From: Bacteroidetes bacterium 41-46
GTDB lineage: Bacteria > Bacteroidota > Bacteroidia > Bacteroidales > UBA932
DNA: 64,000 nucleotides
Direction of reading: 5' to 3'
NCBI GenBank assembly: GCA_001897515.1
Contig: MKTA01000033.1
Location: 62,001 to 126,000, forward strand
Below, piece after piece: positions 18,288-28,755 of the stretch. The stretch's first letter is position 1. Each line of letters begins with the position of its first letter. The notes under the pieces are model-generated. The model was given only the letters and a program-made list of their open reading frames with translations, was not told the DNA's origin and searched no databases. The position numbers and the translations under genes were made by a program.

Positions 18288-19029
18288 GACTGACGGTTAA
18301 TTGAGTAAACAGATACCTGAAGATATTGAATAATATATATGATACTATTAAAATGACAATACATCCGGACCAGTTTACTGAAAATACTACAGCCAATGCA
18401 GCTATCCACAAACCAAAAAACAAGAAACCGTAAATGATTCTGTTATCTTTCCATTTAAGATTTTTTAATTTCAGAGAGAACATCGGGATATTGCTTACCA
18501 ATAGAGATGATAGCAATATAGATACAATAGGCCAAAAAAGGAGCCTATTCTCAATAACATAAAAGGATGGATTTAAATTAGCATAATATATATAGCATGC
18601 AATAAGAATAGCATTTGCCGGAGTTGGCAAACCTAGAAAACCGGAAGTTTGTCTGCTGTCCACATTGAATTTTGCTAGTCTTAAAGCTGAAAACAGAATG
18701 ATTGATAGTGGTATGAGAGAGATAAGAAAGAGGACGTTGCTATCAGTCATATTAGAGGAGAGCAACGCCTCAAATCTTTTGAATATCAATATTGAAGGAA
18801 CCATCCCAAAACTTATCAAATCAGCCAATGAGTCCAGTTCTTTGCCTATTGCAGAATATGCCTTTAGCAGTCTGGCTGAAAAGCCGTCCAGGAAATCCAT
18901 TAATGCTGCGGCTAAAATCAGATAGACCGCAGCGTTTTCCTCTCCTTTGAAAGCTAATATTACTGCAGTAGCACCGAACAGAAGGTTAAAGGAGGTAATT
19001 GTATTTGGGATGAAACTTTTTAGTCTCAT
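18274..19029 (-). CDS. pssA: CDP-diacylglycerol-serine O-phosphatidyltransferase
   Basis: PssA joins CDP-diacylglycerol and serine to make phosphatidylserine, the precursor of phosphatidylethanolamine. The 251-residue membrane protein carries the complete CDP-alcohol phosphatidyltransferase motif D-x2-D-G-x2-A-R-x8-G-x3-D-x3-D at residues about 46-71 (starting DFLDGFSAR), and about seven hydrophobic segments. It lies 2 nt after the upstream C1 peptidase gene and overlaps the kinase gene downstream. Confidence 0.93.
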   Translation of the reverse strand: MRLKSFIPNTITSFNLLFGATAVILAFKGEENAAVYLILAAALMDFLDGFSARLLKAYSAIGKELDSLADLISFGMVPSILIFKRFEALLSSNMTDSNVLFLISLIPLSIILFSALRLAKFNVDSRQTSGFLGLPTPANAILIACYIYYANLNPSFYVIENRLLFWPIVSILLSSLLVSNIPMFSLKLKNLKWKDNRIIYGFLFFGLWIAALAVVFSVNWSGCIVILIVSYILFNIFRYLFTQLTVSRERN

Positions 19030-19031
19030 TG

Positions 19032-20153
19032 TCAGAACTTAAGTTTTTTTAGGATATCTTTAGGTATAGAGTTTTTGTGTACCATAATTGAGATACTTTT
19101 AGCTCTGACAAAACTTTCTGACATGTTAAGATAGCCTCCAAAGCTATTTCTTTCAGTACCCCATGAATTTTTGGTAATATAGTACTTATTTCCCTCCTGA
19201 TCTTTGCTAATACCAGTTAGCAACATAAGATGATCGTCCGTAGTTGTGAAATTTTCGTATCCCTGTTGTCTGATTTTTTGATCTACTTTTACTTCAGGAT
19301 ATATCTTCTCAAATTTTAGTGCCTCCTCTCTCATCTCCTCAACGGGGTTGATCGCAACACCATTTTTATGAGAGAATCCCTTTTCACTAACATCTCCGTC
19401 CCAACAAACTGCATATCCATTTGATAAAGCATTGTCAATAATAGACATGAATTCATCAAGGGGAACATTCCAGAACCTTCCATAGTCCCAGTTGTCCGGA
19501 ACTTCAATTACAGACGCTTGATAGTAGGGGAGGTGCGAGAGAGAGGTCAGTTCAATATAATCATCCATTTTGAGTCCCGTCTCTGATGCAAATGAGAGAG
19601 GTGTGTACTCTTTCCCTCTATATTGAAATTTTTCCGGAACTTTTCCCAGGTATGTATCAAGAATTGCCTCCACAAGGATATCATATTGAGGACTTTTCTG
19701 TTTTAGCTCAACTGCTCCGGCTGAAAAAACATTAATATATTTGTTGAGTTCTCTGTGATTATTTAGTTCAGAGTCGTAATTAATTCCATTGTAAGCCTCC
19801 TGAGGGACAATACCATGTGTCTTAACTATATTGGTAAACATGTGGGCCAGACTACCTTGTCCCAGATTGCCTTTGCCCCTTCTAAGGTAATTATCGTTCA
19901 TCTTGTTTATATAGTTATATCTTACAGCGAACATCTCTGAAAGATCATGCTCCCCTTTTCCTGTTCTAAGGAGTTCTGACTCTAATAATGCAGCAGCAGC
20001 ATAACTCCAGCATGTTCCGCTGGATGCCTGATTTTTTACTGAAGTTGCAGGGACTTTTACTACATCTGTAAAAATATATCCCTGTGCACTTAAATTCGCT
20101 GTAATTGCTAATGAGATGATTGCAATAGCAATTGAAAGCATTGATTTTTTCAT
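19032..20153 (-). CDS. Secreted C1 (papain-fold, BLH/PepC-like) cysteine peptidase
   Basis: The 373-residue protein starts with a signal peptide (cleavage likely after NLSAQ near residue 24), so it acts in the periplasm or beyond. The catalytic residues are visible: the cysteine in SSGTCWSYAAA, the histidine in DDHLMLLTGI and the asparagine in KNSWGTERN. The spacing resembles bleomycin hydrolase/aminopeptidase C-type C1B enzymes. It is a tandem paralogue of the gene 6 nt upstream and is followed at 2 nt by pssA. Confidence 0.9.
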   Translation of the reverse strand: MKKSMLSIAIAIISLAITANLSAQGYIFTDVVKVPATSVKNQASSGTCWSYAAAALLESELLRTGKGEHDLSEMFAVRYNYINKMNDNYLRRGKGNLGQGSLAHMFTNIVKTHGIVPQEAYNGINYDSELNNHRELNKYINVFSAGAVELKQKSPQYDILVEAILDTYLGKVPEKFQYRGKEYTPLSFASETGLKMDDYIELTSLSHLPYYQASVIEVPDNWDYGRFWNVPLDEFMSIIDNALSNGYAVCWDGDVSEKGFSHKNGVAINPVEEMREEALKFEKIYPEVKVDQKIRQQGYENFTTTDDHLMLLTGISKDQEGNKYYITKNSWGTERNSFGGYLNMSESFVRAKSISIMVHKNSIPKDILKKLKF

Positions 20154-20159
20154 ATTGTT

Positions 20160-21353
20160 TTATAGGTTAAGTTTTTTTCGTATCTCAATTGGAATCGCAT
20201 TTTTGTGAACAACAATATTCATTGTTTTATATTTTAGGAAAGTCTCTGATACAAACCAAATCCCTTTATAATCCCCGGTCTCGCCCCAGCTGTTTTTTAC
20301 CATGTAGAAAATATCTCCATTATTTTCACGGGCAACGCCGAATATATGCATTCCATGATCATCTGTTGTCTGAAGATTGTCATATCCATTTTGTCTAATC
20401 TCTTGGTTAACAAATTTTTCTTTTACAACATTTTCTAGCGAGTAAATTTTCGCATCAATCTCATTTCTGCTTAAACCGAGCCATCTCTCCTGATCCGATC
20501 CAGACATATTCTTTGTATCTGTTTCTGGGACAACTGCTATACCCTTTCTTGTAAATCCCTTTTCGCTTACGTCAGATGCCCAAAGAACTGTATATCCCTT
20601 TTCAATTGAATTGTTTACTACTTGTACCAGCTCATCTATCGGCAGATTGTATGAAGAGTCCCATCTCCAGTTATCAGGGATTTCCAAAGCAAATGATGAG
20701 TAGAAAGGGTGGTGAGTATATGATGTTAGAGATACATACTCGTCAGGATTAATACCTAATGAGGCAGCGAAGCTGTTAGGCGAATACTCTTTGTCCTGAT
20801 ATCTGAAGTTAACTGGAATCTCACCTAAATATGCATTAAGAATTCCCTTGACACCTGATTTCCAAGCCGAAGAGAGCTTGCCGTTTGGATTTCTCTCAAT
20901 TGCTTTAATGTATCCGGAAAGAGCAGCGTCCATCTCATTATGCACATGTATCTCCTCGCCATAGTTAAGGCCGGTCATCACCTCTTCAGGAACAATCCCA
21001 TAATGCTTAATAACATACAGAGCGTCACCAAAAGAGCTTCCGGGAGCCATATTGATTTTGCCTCCGGTTCTGATATATTTTTCTGATTTGTCAAAGTATG
21101 AATTAGAGACGATAAACATCTCTGAAAGGTCATGTATACCTTTCCCCATCCTTAACAGTTCTGATTCAATAAAAGATAGAGTAGAAAAGCTCCAGCAGGT
21201 ACTTGTCCTGCTTTGATTCTTAACAGATGTTACAGGAAGCTCTTTAATTACATTAAACTTATACGCAGTACTTCCTGATATTTGTGCAGTTGCATAATCA
21301 GCAAAAAATATAAATGCATAAGTTAAGGCTAAGAGAAGTATTTTCTTTTTCAC
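20160..21353 (-). CDS. Secreted C1 (papain-fold, BLH/PepC-like) cysteine peptidase, paralogue
   Basis: This 397-residue protein is built like its downstream neighbour. It has a signal peptide (MKKKILLLALTYAFIFFADY, cleavage likely after ATAQ), the catalytic cysteine in RTSTCWSFST, the histidine in DDHGMHIFGV and the asparagine in KNSWGETGDY. Both copies keep all three catalytic residues, so both should be active. The pair arose by tandem duplication and has diverged considerably. It heads the peptidase-peptidase-pssA-kinase group. Confidence 0.9.
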   Translation of the reverse strand: MKKKILLLALTYAFIFFADYATAQISGSTAYKFNVIKELPVTSVKNQSRTSTCWSFSTLSFIESELLRMGKGIHDLSEMFIVSNSYFDKSEKYIRTGGKINMAPGSSFGDALYVIKHYGIVPEEVMTGLNYGEEIHVHNEMDAALSGYIKAIERNPNGKLSSAWKSGVKGILNAYLGEIPVNFRYQDKEYSPNSFAASLGINPDEYVSLTSYTHHPFYSSFALEIPDNWRWDSSYNLPIDELVQVVNNSIEKGYTVLWASDVSEKGFTRKGIAVVPETDTKNMSGSDQERWLGLSRNEIDAKIYSLENVVKEKFVNQEIRQNGYDNLQTTDDHGMHIFGVARENNGDIFYMVKNSWGETGDYKGIWFVSETFLKYKTMNIVVHKNAIPIEIRKKLNL

Positions 21354-21406
21354 AATTTGAAAGTTTTTTGTTTAACTCTCAAAGTTATAAAAAAAGAGAT
21401 AATCCA

Positions 21407-22030
21407 CTAAGGGATGTTCATATATTTATGGGTTTGTAAAGAGACGTTCCAATTGGGATTCGCCTTAACATATTCAATAATTTTTGGAAGCATCTCTGAG
21501 CTTCTGCTCCATTCTGGCTGCAGATAGAGAAGGCAATTACTGGTAACCTTTTTTCGGTTCTCCTCTGCCCAAACAAAATCTTCATCGGTCTCAATAATAA
21601 CTTTCAACTCAGAGGCTAACATATGGATTCCTTCAACCGGAGGTTTTCGCTTTTTTGGTGAGAGGCATATCCAGTCAAATACTCCACTTAGGGGTGATGA
21701 GCCGGAGGTTTCAAGGTAAATTTCCATACCCTCCATTTTCAATAGGGAGCAAAGTTTGTCAAGAGGGTAGTTAAGAGGTTCCCCTCCAGTAATTACTATA
21801 GATTTTGCAGAATAAGAGGCAGCCTCCTGAACAATTGATGCAATGGGTACTGGTGGGTGCACAGATGGATTCCATGTCTCTTTTGCATCGCACCAGCTGC
21901 AACCGACATCACAACCGCCAAGCCTTATAAAAAATGCAGCTTTGCCGGTATTAAACCCTTCTCCCTGTATAGTATAGAAACTTTCAACAAGAGGCAGTAG
22001 TGCCCCATCTTCAAGTATCGGAAATTTCAT
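21407..22030 (-). CDS. queE: 7-carboxy-7-deazaguanine synthase (QueE)
   Basis: QueE is a radical SAM enzyme that contracts the ring of 6-carboxytetrahydropterin on the way to queuosine. The 207-residue protein has the substrate loop FYTIQGEGFNTGKAA, the iron-sulfur cysteines CDVGCSWC and the SAM motif ITGGEPLNYP. An upstream in-frame ATG at 22063 exists, but a -7 box at 22045-22052 puts the transcript start near 22038, so 22030 (MKFPILEDG) was chosen. Confidence 0.92.
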   Translation of the reverse strand: MKFPILEDGALLPLVESFYTIQGEGFNTGKAAFFIRLGGCDVGCSWCDAKETWNPSVHPPVPIASIVQEAASYSAKSIVITGGEPLNYPLDKLCSLLKMEGMEIYLETSGSSPLSGVFDWICLSPKKRKPPVEGIHMLASELKVIIETDEDFVWAEENRKKVTSNCLLYLQPEWSRSSEMLPKIIEYVKANPNWNVSLQTHKYMNIP

Positions 22031-22044
22031 TATAGAATTTTTTG

Positions 22045-22052
22045 CAAAGTTA
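22045..22052 (-). promoter_or_regulatory. -7 box of queE
   Basis: Read on the minus strand this is TAACTTTG, matching TAnnTTTG. It implies a leader of about 8 nt to the ATG at 22030. No convincing -33 box was found. Confidence 0.5.
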
Positions 22053-22149
22053 ATACATAGCATCCAAATTGGTGTGCCTTTTTGTCAGAAACAGGCAGAT
22101 GGCAGATTTGTTGCATTATGAACAATAAATTAAATGGGAGAACTGACAA

Positions 22150-24282
22150 ATGAACAAGCAAAATTATCAGGCGCTTGACACCTATGCCGTAAACCTGAAT
22201 AAACTGGCTGCATCTGGCAAGCTTGATCCTGTAATAGGCAGGGATGACGAGATTAGAAGAGTTTTACAAATATTAAGCAGAAGAACAAAGAACAATCCGA
22301 TACTGGTAGGAGAACCTGGTGTAGGTAAAACTGCTATAGCAGAGGGAATCGCTCAGAGGATAGTCCGGGGGGATGTTCCTGAAAACCTTAAATCAAGATT
22401 AATATATTCTCTTGATATGGGTGCCCTGATTGCAGGTGCCAAATACAAAGGAGAGTTTGAAGAGAGGCTTAAATCTGTAGTTAAAGAGGTTATTGAGAGC
22501 TCCGGCGAGGTAATTCTTTTTATAGATGAAATCCACACATTAGTGGGCGCAGGCAGAAGCGATGGAGCCATGGATGCAGCCAATATTCTTAAACCGGCGT
22601 TAGCGAGAGGGGAGTTGAGGGCAGTCGGATCTACGACACTTGATGAGTACCAAAAATATTTTGAGCAGGACAAAGCACTTGAAAGACGTTTTCAGATGGT
22701 TATGGTAGATGAACCCTCTCCATCAGAGGCTATTTCAATATTGAGAGGGTTAAAAGAGAGGTATGAGAATCACCATAAAGTACAAATTAAGGATGATGCT
22801 ATAATAGCCGCTGTGGATTTATCACAGAGATACATTACAAACAGGTATCTTCCGGATAAGGCTATAGATTTGATAGATGAGGCAGCATCTAAGCTGAGGA
22901 TGGCAATAAACTCTGTGCCTGAAGAGATTGACGAACTTAACAGGAGAATAATGCAACTTGAGATTGAGCGAGAGGCCATAAAGAGAGAGGGAGATAAAGA
23001 GAAAGTTGCACAACTTACAAACGAGATAGACTCTCTGTTTAGCGATCGGGAGAAGATGAACAGAATTTGGGAGCACGAAAGGTCTCTTATTGATCAGGTT
23101 CAGAAAAAGAAGATTGAGATAGAAAAGTTGAAATTTGAAGCTCAGGAGGCTGAGAGAAGCGGTGATTACGGTAAGGTTGCAGAGCTGAGATATGGGAAAA
23201 TAGTAGCTGCAGAGAAGAAGATTAATGAGTTGATGAAGCAGAAGGGAGCCTCAGAGTTTACTATGATCAATGAATATGTAGAGGATGAGGATATTGCCGA
23301 GGTTGTCTCTAAATGGACCGGCATTCCTGTCAGAAGAATGCTGGAGAGTGAAAAGGAGAAACTTTTAAGGATGGAGGAGGCTCTTCACAGGAGAGTTGTA
23401 GGCCAGGACGAGGCTATTGAGGCAGTTTCTGACGCAATAAGAAGGAGCAGAGCAGGACTTCAGGATGCCAAAAGGCCTATTGGCTCATTCCTTTTTCTGG
23501 GAACTACAGGAGTTGGTAAGACAGAGTTAGCCAAAGCACTGGCAGAATTCATGTTCAATGATGAAAACCTAATAACCAGAATTGATATGAGCGAATATCA
23601 GGAGAGACATTCAGTTTCAAGGCTGGTTGGAGCTCCTCCGGGATACGTTGGATACGATGAGGGAGGACAACTCACAGAGGCTGTCAGAAGGAAGCCATAC
23701 TCAGTTGTCCTTCTTGATGAGATTGAAAAAGCCCACCCGGATGTTTTCAACACTCTCCTTCAGGTGCTAGATGAGGGAAGACTAACCGACAATAAAGGTA
23801 GGACGGCAGATTTTAGAAATACCGTTCTTATAATGACTTCAAATGCAGGTTCTGCTATAATTCAGGATAACTTGTCCAGATTAAATGACAGAAACAGGGA
23901 TGAGCTTCTTGAGAAGACTCGTGGAGAGGTTATGGAGTTGCTTAGAAATAATGTAAGACCTGAATTTCTGAACAGAATAGATGAAATAATAATGTTCCAT
24001 CCACTTACAATTCAAAACATAAGGGAGATTGTAAAAATGCAGCTAGAGGGTATAAGTGCCATGATGAGAGAGAAGGGACTTAGACTTGAGTATTCAGAGT
24101 ATGCTTTACAATATATATGCAATAAAGGTTATGACCCCGCATATGGAGCAAGACCTGTTAAACGGCTACTGCAGAAGGAGCTTGTTAATGAACTGGCAAA
24201 AGAAATTTTAAAAGGAGAACTCAACAAAGAGAGGCCAATTATAGTTGACTATTTTGAAGATGTTCTTGTTTTCAGGAATTAA
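22150..24282 (+). CDS. clpB: ClpB-type AAA+ disaggregase lacking the N-terminal domain
   Basis: ClpB threads aggregated proteins through its pore with DnaK's help. This 710-residue version has both ATPase modules (Walker A GEPGVGKT at 54-61, GTTGVGKT at 451-458) and the coiled M-domain between them (about 260-375), which marks ClpB rather than ClpA or ClpC. The usual N-terminal Clp_N domain of about 145 residues is absent: the protein begins at the linker that normally precedes [14 protein letters not shown], and upstream DNA holds divergent queE. It converges with the acyl-CoA ligase with a 4-nt overlap. Confidence 0.93.
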   Translation: MNKQNYQALDTYAVNLNKLAASGKLDPVIGRDDEIRRVLQILSRRTKNNPILVGEPGVGKTAIAEGIAQRIVRGDVPENLKSRLIYSLDMGALIAGAKYKGEFEERLKSVVKEVIESSGEVILFIDEIHTLVGAGRSDGAMDAANILKPALARGELRAVGSTTLDEYQKYFEQDKALERRFQMVMVDEPSPSEAISILRGLKERYENHHKVQIKDDAIIAAVDLSQRYITNRYLPDKAIDLIDEAASKLRMAINSVPEEIDELNRRIMQLEIEREAIKREGDKEKVAQLTNEIDSLFSDREKMNRIWEHERSLIDQVQKKKIEIEKLKFEAQEAERSGDYGKVAELRYGKIVAAEKKINELMKQKGASEFTMINEYVEDEDIAEVVSKWTGIPVRRMLESEKEKLLRMEEALHRRVVGQDEAIEAVSDAIRRSRAGLQDAKRPIGSFLFLGTTGVGKTELAKALAEFMFNDENLITRIDMSEYQERHSVSRLVGAPPGYVGYDEGGQLTEAVRRKPYSVVLLDEIEKAHPDVFNTLLQVLDEGRLTDNKGRTADFRNTVLIMTSNAGSAIIQDNLSRLNDRNRDELLEKTRGEVMELLRNNVRPEFLNRIDEIIMFHPLTIQNIREIVKMQLEGISAMMREKGLRLEYSEYALQYICNKGYDPAYGARPVKRLLQKELVNELAKEILKGELNKERPIIVDYFEDVLVFRN

Positions 24283-25898
24283 GAGTATAGATAGCGTTTA
24301 ATTTTTTGAGTAGCCGTCTTTTCAAAAGGGACGGCCTGCTCAATGATATCAATGATTTTTGACGATTTGTTAACTCTGTCATTAACATAAGCCATCAGAT
24401 CTTTTTTTATTTCAGATACCCTTTGCTCCATATTTACAACAGCCTCTTCGCTGAAAGTATGAAGCTTCTCAATCTGCTCATAGTTGTAATGAACCATTGC
24501 TGTAAGTTTGCCCTTAATATTTACAACAAGCGATTCAAGCACAAGATCGTGTTCGTTTATAACAGCCTCAATCTCTTCAGGATATATGTTTTCGCCATTT
24601 GGTCCGACAATCATATTATCCTTTCGCCCTTTAATAAACAGATTCCCCTTCTTGTCAATGAATCCCAGATCCTTTGTTCTGAACCAACCATCAGCGGTAA
24701 AACAACTGGCTGTTGTGCTCGGATCCTTATAGTATCCCTCCATAACATTTGGTCCCTTTACCACAATTTCACCAATCCCCTTTTTATTTGGATTTAGAAT
24801 TTTCATCTCCAGATCCGGCAAATGAGGACCCGTTGATTGCCATGTAACCTTTCCGGGAAGAGCACCTGCTAAAAGAGGTGAGGTTTCTGTAAGTCCATAA
24901 CCAATGCTGTAAGGGAATCCAGCATCTGAAAGGAATCTTTCAACTACACCGTCCAGTTTTGAGCCACCAATACCAAAAAATCTTAACCTTCCACCAAAAG
25001 TCTGACATAGTTTTTTCCCTGCAACTTTATGAAATCCTCTTCTGATGAAGTGGATTGAGTATAAGAACTGCATAATCCAGTTCTTTGTAAACATGGGACG
25101 TATTTTGTTTTTGTATATCTTTTCAACAATAAGAGGTACGCTAAGCATAATTGTCGGTCTAACCTCAGATAGTGCTGGCAAAAGTAATGATGGTGTAGGT
25201 GCTCCGTCAAGATATACTACCTGAGCACCTCTGCTCAAAGGGAGTATGAACCCTAAACTGCACTCATATGCGTGAGAGAGGGGGAGAATGGAGAGGAATA
25301 CATCATCTGGAAATATTGGCATAAGTTTATTAGCCATATAATTCTGAGTAACAAGATTTCTATGTGAAAGCATAACGCCTTTAGATGTTCCTGATGTTCC
25401 AGAGGTATATATGATTGTGGCCAAGTCTTCAGGTTTGGGAAGAGCATTCAATATGTATTCGGCTCCGTCTCTGATTTTTACAATGTCTAAAGAGTCCATG
25501 CTAATAATCAGATCAAACTTCTCTGAGATTACCTTGGATATTTTGTAACTCAACTTATCTGAAACAATTATTACAGATGACTCTGAGTGTTCAATAACAT
25601 TGGCTATTTCAAAAGCAGTAAAATCAGGCAAAATGGGAACTGCTATACGGGAAGATGTTGTTGCAGCAATATATGAGACGGCCCAGTTGGGCATATTATT
25701 ACCGAGAATTGCTATCTTTTCTCCACTTTTAATACCATTCTTATTAAATATCTCTGTAAGACGCTCTACTCTCTCTCCAAATTGGTTGTATGTTAGCTTC
25801 TCTTTTTTAATAGTTGAAAATGCATCTCGTTCCCCAAAGTCAACAATGCTCTTTGCGAAGATATCCGCCAAACTCATTCCCATTACCTCACTTAACAT
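24279..25898 (-). CDS. Long-chain fatty acid-CoA ligase (AMP-forming)
   Basis: The 539-residue ANL-superfamily enzyme activates a fatty acid through an acyl-adenylate before transfer to CoA. Visible motifs are the P-loop [13 protein letters not shown], the adenine-binding YGLTETSP and the hinge region [16 protein letters not shown] followed by GRKDNMI. Chain length preference cannot be read from the sequence; transfer to another acceptor than CoA remains possible. Translation may begin at 25898 or at Met6/Met8 shortly after. Confidence 0.9.
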   Translation of the reverse strand: MLSEVMGMSLADIFAKSIVDFGERDAFSTIKKEKLTYNQFGERVERLTEIFNKNGIKSGEKIAILGNNMPNWAVSYIAATTSSRIAVPILPDFTAFEIANVIEHSESSVIIVSDKLSYKISKVISEKFDLIISMDSLDIVKIRDGAEYILNALPKPEDLATIIYTSGTSGTSKGVMLSHRNLVTQNYMANKLMPIFPDDVFLSILPLSHAYECSLGFILPLSRGAQVVYLDGAPTPSLLLPALSEVRPTIMLSVPLIVEKIYKNKIRPMFTKNWIMQFLYSIHFIRRGFHKVAGKKLCQTFGGRLRFFGIGGSKLDGVVERFLSDAGFPYSIGYGLTETSPLLAGALPGKVTWQSTGPHLPDLEMKILNPNKKGIGEIVVKGPNVMEGYYKDPSTTASCFTADGWFRTKDLGFIDKKGNLFIKGRKDNMIVGPNGENIYPEEIEAVINEHDLVLESLVVNIKGKLTAMVHYNYEQIEKLHTFSEEAVVNMEQRVSEIKKDLMAYVNDRVNKSSKIIDIIEQAVPFEKTATQKIKRYLYS

Positions 25899-25921
25899 AT
25901 GTCTGTCATTTTGCGTTAATG

Positions 25922-25929
25922 CAAAGATA
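25922..25929 (-). promoter_or_regulatory. -7 box of the acyl-CoA ligase gene
   Basis: On the minus strand the bases read TATCTTTG, a TAnnTTTG match, 23 nt before the ATG at 25898. It lies back to back with the rightward promoter at 25953-25982. Confidence 0.5.
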
Positions 25930-25952
25930 TGAAATCCAAAAAATATAACAGG

Positions 25953-25982
25953 TTGCCAGTGGTCCGATTTTTGTTAAATTTG
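25953..25982 (+). promoter_or_regulatory. Promoter of the DUF6913-TPR-DUF368 group
   Basis: A -33 TTG (25953-25955) and a -7 TAAATTTG (25975-25982) are 19 nt apart. Transcription near 25989 rules out translation from the GTG at 25982 and points to ATG 26006. Confidence 0.65.
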
Positions 25983-26005
25983 TGCAGGTGAAAGGAGAGC
26001 AAACT

Positions 26006-26539
26006 ATGTTATTTAAGAAGAGATTGCAAAACAGGGCGGTAGAGAGGCTTAAGAAGAGGGCCCCTTCCAATTTTATGCCTATTGGTAATGCTCACCGAGT
26101 AGCCTTTATACTAGAATCGGATGAAGAGGGTATTGAAGAGAGTGTGGATTATCTGGTAAAAGAGCTTATTGACAGAGGAATAAAGTGGATTGGGATGGTG
26201 GTGGAAAGACATAATAAAAGGAGTGTTGATTTTTCTCACAGGGGTGACTTTATAATTATAAGAAATACAGATTTAACATACTACGGTCTTCCGAAATCTA
26301 TTGACAAAATAGAACAACTAAATGAAAAATTTGATATTCTGATAGATATATCTGCTAATTATGAGTTCACAACACACTATATTTCCAGGTACATTGATGC
26401 CACCTTTAAGGTGGGCAGGTACTCATCAGAGAGTGATTCTGCATACGACTTTATAGCTAAGGCGGCTGATGACAACCCTCTTCAATACATAAAACAGGTA
26501 ATTCACTATTTAGAATCAATCAAACCTGCCAGGCTATGA
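26006..26539 (+). CDS. DUF6913-type hypothetical protein
   Basis: The 177-residue product starts MLFKKRLQNRAVERLKKRAP, a basic N-terminal stretch, then a mixed alpha/beta domain with NAHRVAFILESDEE and FDILIDISANYEFTTHYIS. I recognise the pattern as a Bacteroidota-specific family (DUF6913) of unknown function. The start was chosen from promoter position. The stop overlaps the TPR gene start by four bases. Confidence 0.75.
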   Translation: MLFKKRLQNRAVERLKKRAPSNFMPIGNAHRVAFILESDEEGIEESVDYLVKELIDRGIKWIGMVVERHNKRSVDFSHRGDFIIIRNTDLTYYGLPKSIDKIEQLNEKFDILIDISANYEFTTHYISRYIDATFKVGRYSSESDSAYDFIAKAADDNPLQYIKQVIHYLESIKPARL

Positions 26540-27810
26540 TGGATGATTTTTACAACGGAGAGGGAGATGAGGAGATATATGATATCGTACCTTTAGCCAA
26601 CAAGGCAATTTCTGCCCATTTTGAAGGGACTTTGGCTGAGCTAAGATTCTCGGAAGAGGAGTTTGACCTGTTAATCGGACATTTTCTAAATGAGGCTGAA
26701 GATCAGATCGTTTATGAACTTGCGAGGATGGCGTATGAGCAACACCCTTACTCTGCTGATCTTGGAATGAAATATGTTGATGTCCTCATTGTTAACAGAG
26801 AGACAGAGCGTGCCAAAGAGATACTCTCAATGTTGCTGGATAAAGTACCTCATAATGGAGATGTCTATTTTCTATTTTCTAGGGCCTTCATTAGAGAGGG
26901 TAATATTCAGCTTGCAAAAATTTCTCTAACCAAAGCAGCCGATTTAGCTCCTGACGACGCAGCAGATATGTATCATACTTTAGCACAGGACTGCATTGAT
27001 TTCAATGATTTTGAGAACGCTTTGGAGTTTATCAATAAAACTATCTCTATTGAGGGGGAGACTCTTGAATTACTCAATGATCTCGCCTTCTGTTATGAGA
27101 GACTAGGAAACTTCAATGAGAGTATAGTTGCTTATGAAAAATGTCTTGATGAAGATCCATTTAACGATAACATTTGGTTTAATCTAGGTACAATTCACGC
27201 ACGCGAGCTTAGGTTTGAAAAGGCTATTGAGGCATTTGACTATGCTCTGGCACTGAATCCTGGTAATTCATCTGTTTTGTATAACAAAGCAATTGTTTAC
27301 GTTAACACAGACAATTTCAATAAAGGGGTTGAGACTTTTTTAGAATTTCTTACCCATGAACCGGGTAATCTGTTTGCTATTATTGGAATAGCAGATGCGT
27401 TTCTTGCAATGGATAACCTTGTTGAATCAGAAAAATTCTTCAGAGAGGCTCTTATTATTGATAAAGATAATACTGAATCTAATACAGGTCTGGCATACAT
27501 TAGCATGCTCAGACAGGATCATTTCAGTTCTCTTATTTATCTGAGAAGGGTTATTGGGAAAGAGGATACTGATTACAACCTGCTTGCCCACCAGTTAAAT
27601 GTAACCTACAAAAGGACATCTCTTCCGGAATTTCTTTTATTCTATGCAATATCACAGTTTTTCCTTAAAAACAAAGATCAGTTTAATGTTTGCGTTGAGA
27701 AGCTGGCATCTGTTGATCAGCTCTGGATAAGAAGGCTATCAGATATGGTTCCTGGAATAAAGAAGGAGAAGCACTACCAAGCTATAATGCGAAAATATCT
27801 GATTAAGTAA
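26536..27810 (+). CDS. Tetratricopeptide repeat protein
   Basis: The 424-residue acidic protein contains about eight TPR units, for example SADLGMKYVDVLIVNRETE, NDLAFCYERLGNFNESIVAY and NLGTIHARELRFEKAIEAF. TPRs are protein-docking scaffolds. There is no signal peptide or membrane segment, so it should be cytoplasmic. The partner is unknown. It is coupled by a 4-nt overlap to the DUF6913 gene and followed 14 nt later by the DUF368 gene. Confidence 0.9.
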   Translation: MMDDFYNGEGDEEIYDIVPLANKAISAHFEGTLAELRFSEEEFDLLIGHFLNEAEDQIVYELARMAYEQHPYSADLGMKYVDVLIVNRETERAKEILSMLLDKVPHNGDVYFLFSRAFIREGNIQLAKISLTKAADLAPDDAADMYHTLAQDCIDFNDFENALEFINKTISIEGETLELLNDLAFCYERLGNFNESIVAYEKCLDEDPFNDNIWFNLGTIHARELRFEKAIEAFDYALALNPGNSSVLYNKAIVYVNTDNFNKGVETFLEFLTHEPGNLFAIIGIADAFLAMDNLVESEKFFREALIIDKDNTESNTGLAYISMLRQDHFSSLIYLRRVIGKEDTDYNLLAHQLNVTYKRTSLPEFLLFYAISQFFLKNKDQFNVCVEKLASVDQLWIRRLSDMVPGIKKEKHYQAIMRKYLIK

Positions 27811-27824
27811 CCATAAACAACTAT

Positions 27825-28724
27825 ATGAAAAAATACATACTAACCTATTTTAAAGGGGTAGCTATGGGGGCTGCCGACGTTATCCCGGGAGTTTCAGGAG
27901 GAACGATAGCCTTTTTAACAGGTATTTACGCTGAGCTACTCTCATCAATTAAATCACTGAACTGGAATAGTGCCAAACTTCTGTTTTCCGGTAAATTCAA
28001 AGAGTTTACAAATGCAGTAAATTTAAAATTTCTTGTTGCTGTTGGTGGCGGAATTCTAACAAGCATTTTCTCTTTGGCAAGACTAATGCAATATCTATTG
28101 GTTCATCATCCTATTCCTCTATGGTCATTCTTTATGGGATTAATTGCCGCATCTGCAATATATGTATTAAAAGATACAGGTAAACTAACTATTACTAATC
28201 TATTATCTTTGATAGCAGGAGTCTCGGTTGCTGCCTGGATTTGTTTGGTCTCTCCAAGTCAGACTACTGAGGCATATTGGTTTATATTTATTTCAGGAGC
28301 CATTGCAATTTGCGCAATGATTTTACCGGGCATCTCGGGAAGTTTTATTCTTCTGCTTCTGGGAAAATATGCCTTTGTCATGAAGGCTGTAACAGAACTA
28401 AATATCCCCGTTCTTTTAATATTTGCAGCGGGTGCTGCTATTGGCATTATAAGTTTTTCCCATTTCCTGACATGGCTTCTAAAGAAGTACTATAAGCCAA
28501 CTCTCTTCCTACTTGCCGGATTTATGATTGGCTCATTGGTTAAGGTCTGGCCATGGAAGAGGGTAATAGATGAAGTCTCTCATATTGACAGACCAATCCT
28601 TCCCTCTCAGTTTGAGCTTCAGACTGGCAATTCATCCCAGCTAAGTCTGGCACTTCTTTTCATTGCGATTGGCTTTTCAATTGTTTTTATAATTGAATTT
28701 GCAGCCAAATCCTTGAAGAAATAA
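27825..28724 (+). CDS. DUF368 polyprenyl-phosphate transporter
   Basis: The 299-residue membrane protein has about nine hydrophobic segments and two related half motifs, VIPGVSGGTIAFLTGIY near residue 19 and MILPGISGSFILLLLG near residue 166, which mark the DUF368 family. Work in other bacteria shows DUF368 proteins (PopT) recycle undecaprenyl phosphate across the inner membrane for cell-wall and surface-polymer synthesis. That role here is inferred from the family. It is the last host gene before tRNA-Arg. Confidence 0.88.
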   Translation: MKKYILTYFKGVAMGAADVIPGVSGGTIAFLTGIYAELLSSIKSLNWNSAKLLFSGKFKEFTNAVNLKFLVAVGGGILTSIFSLARLMQYLLVHHPIPLWSFFMGLIAASAIYVLKDTGKLTITNLLSLIAGVSVAAWICLVSPSQTTEAYWFIFISGAIAICAMILPGISGSFILLLLGKYAFVMKAVTELNIPVLLIFAAGAAIGIISFSHFLTWLLKKYYKPTLFLLAGFMIGSLVKVWPWKRVIDEVSHIDRPILPSQFELQTGNSSQLSLALLFIAIGFSIVFIIEFAAKSLKK

Positions 28725-28742
28725 AAAAATGTTCTATCTTTG
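28713..28742 (+). promoter_or_regulatory. Promoter of tRNA-Arg
   Basis: TTG (28713-28715) and TATCTTTG (28735-28742) are 19 nt apart and the -7 box ends 13 nt before the mature tRNA start. Confidence 0.65.
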
Positions 28743-28755
28743 CACTCCGCAAAAG

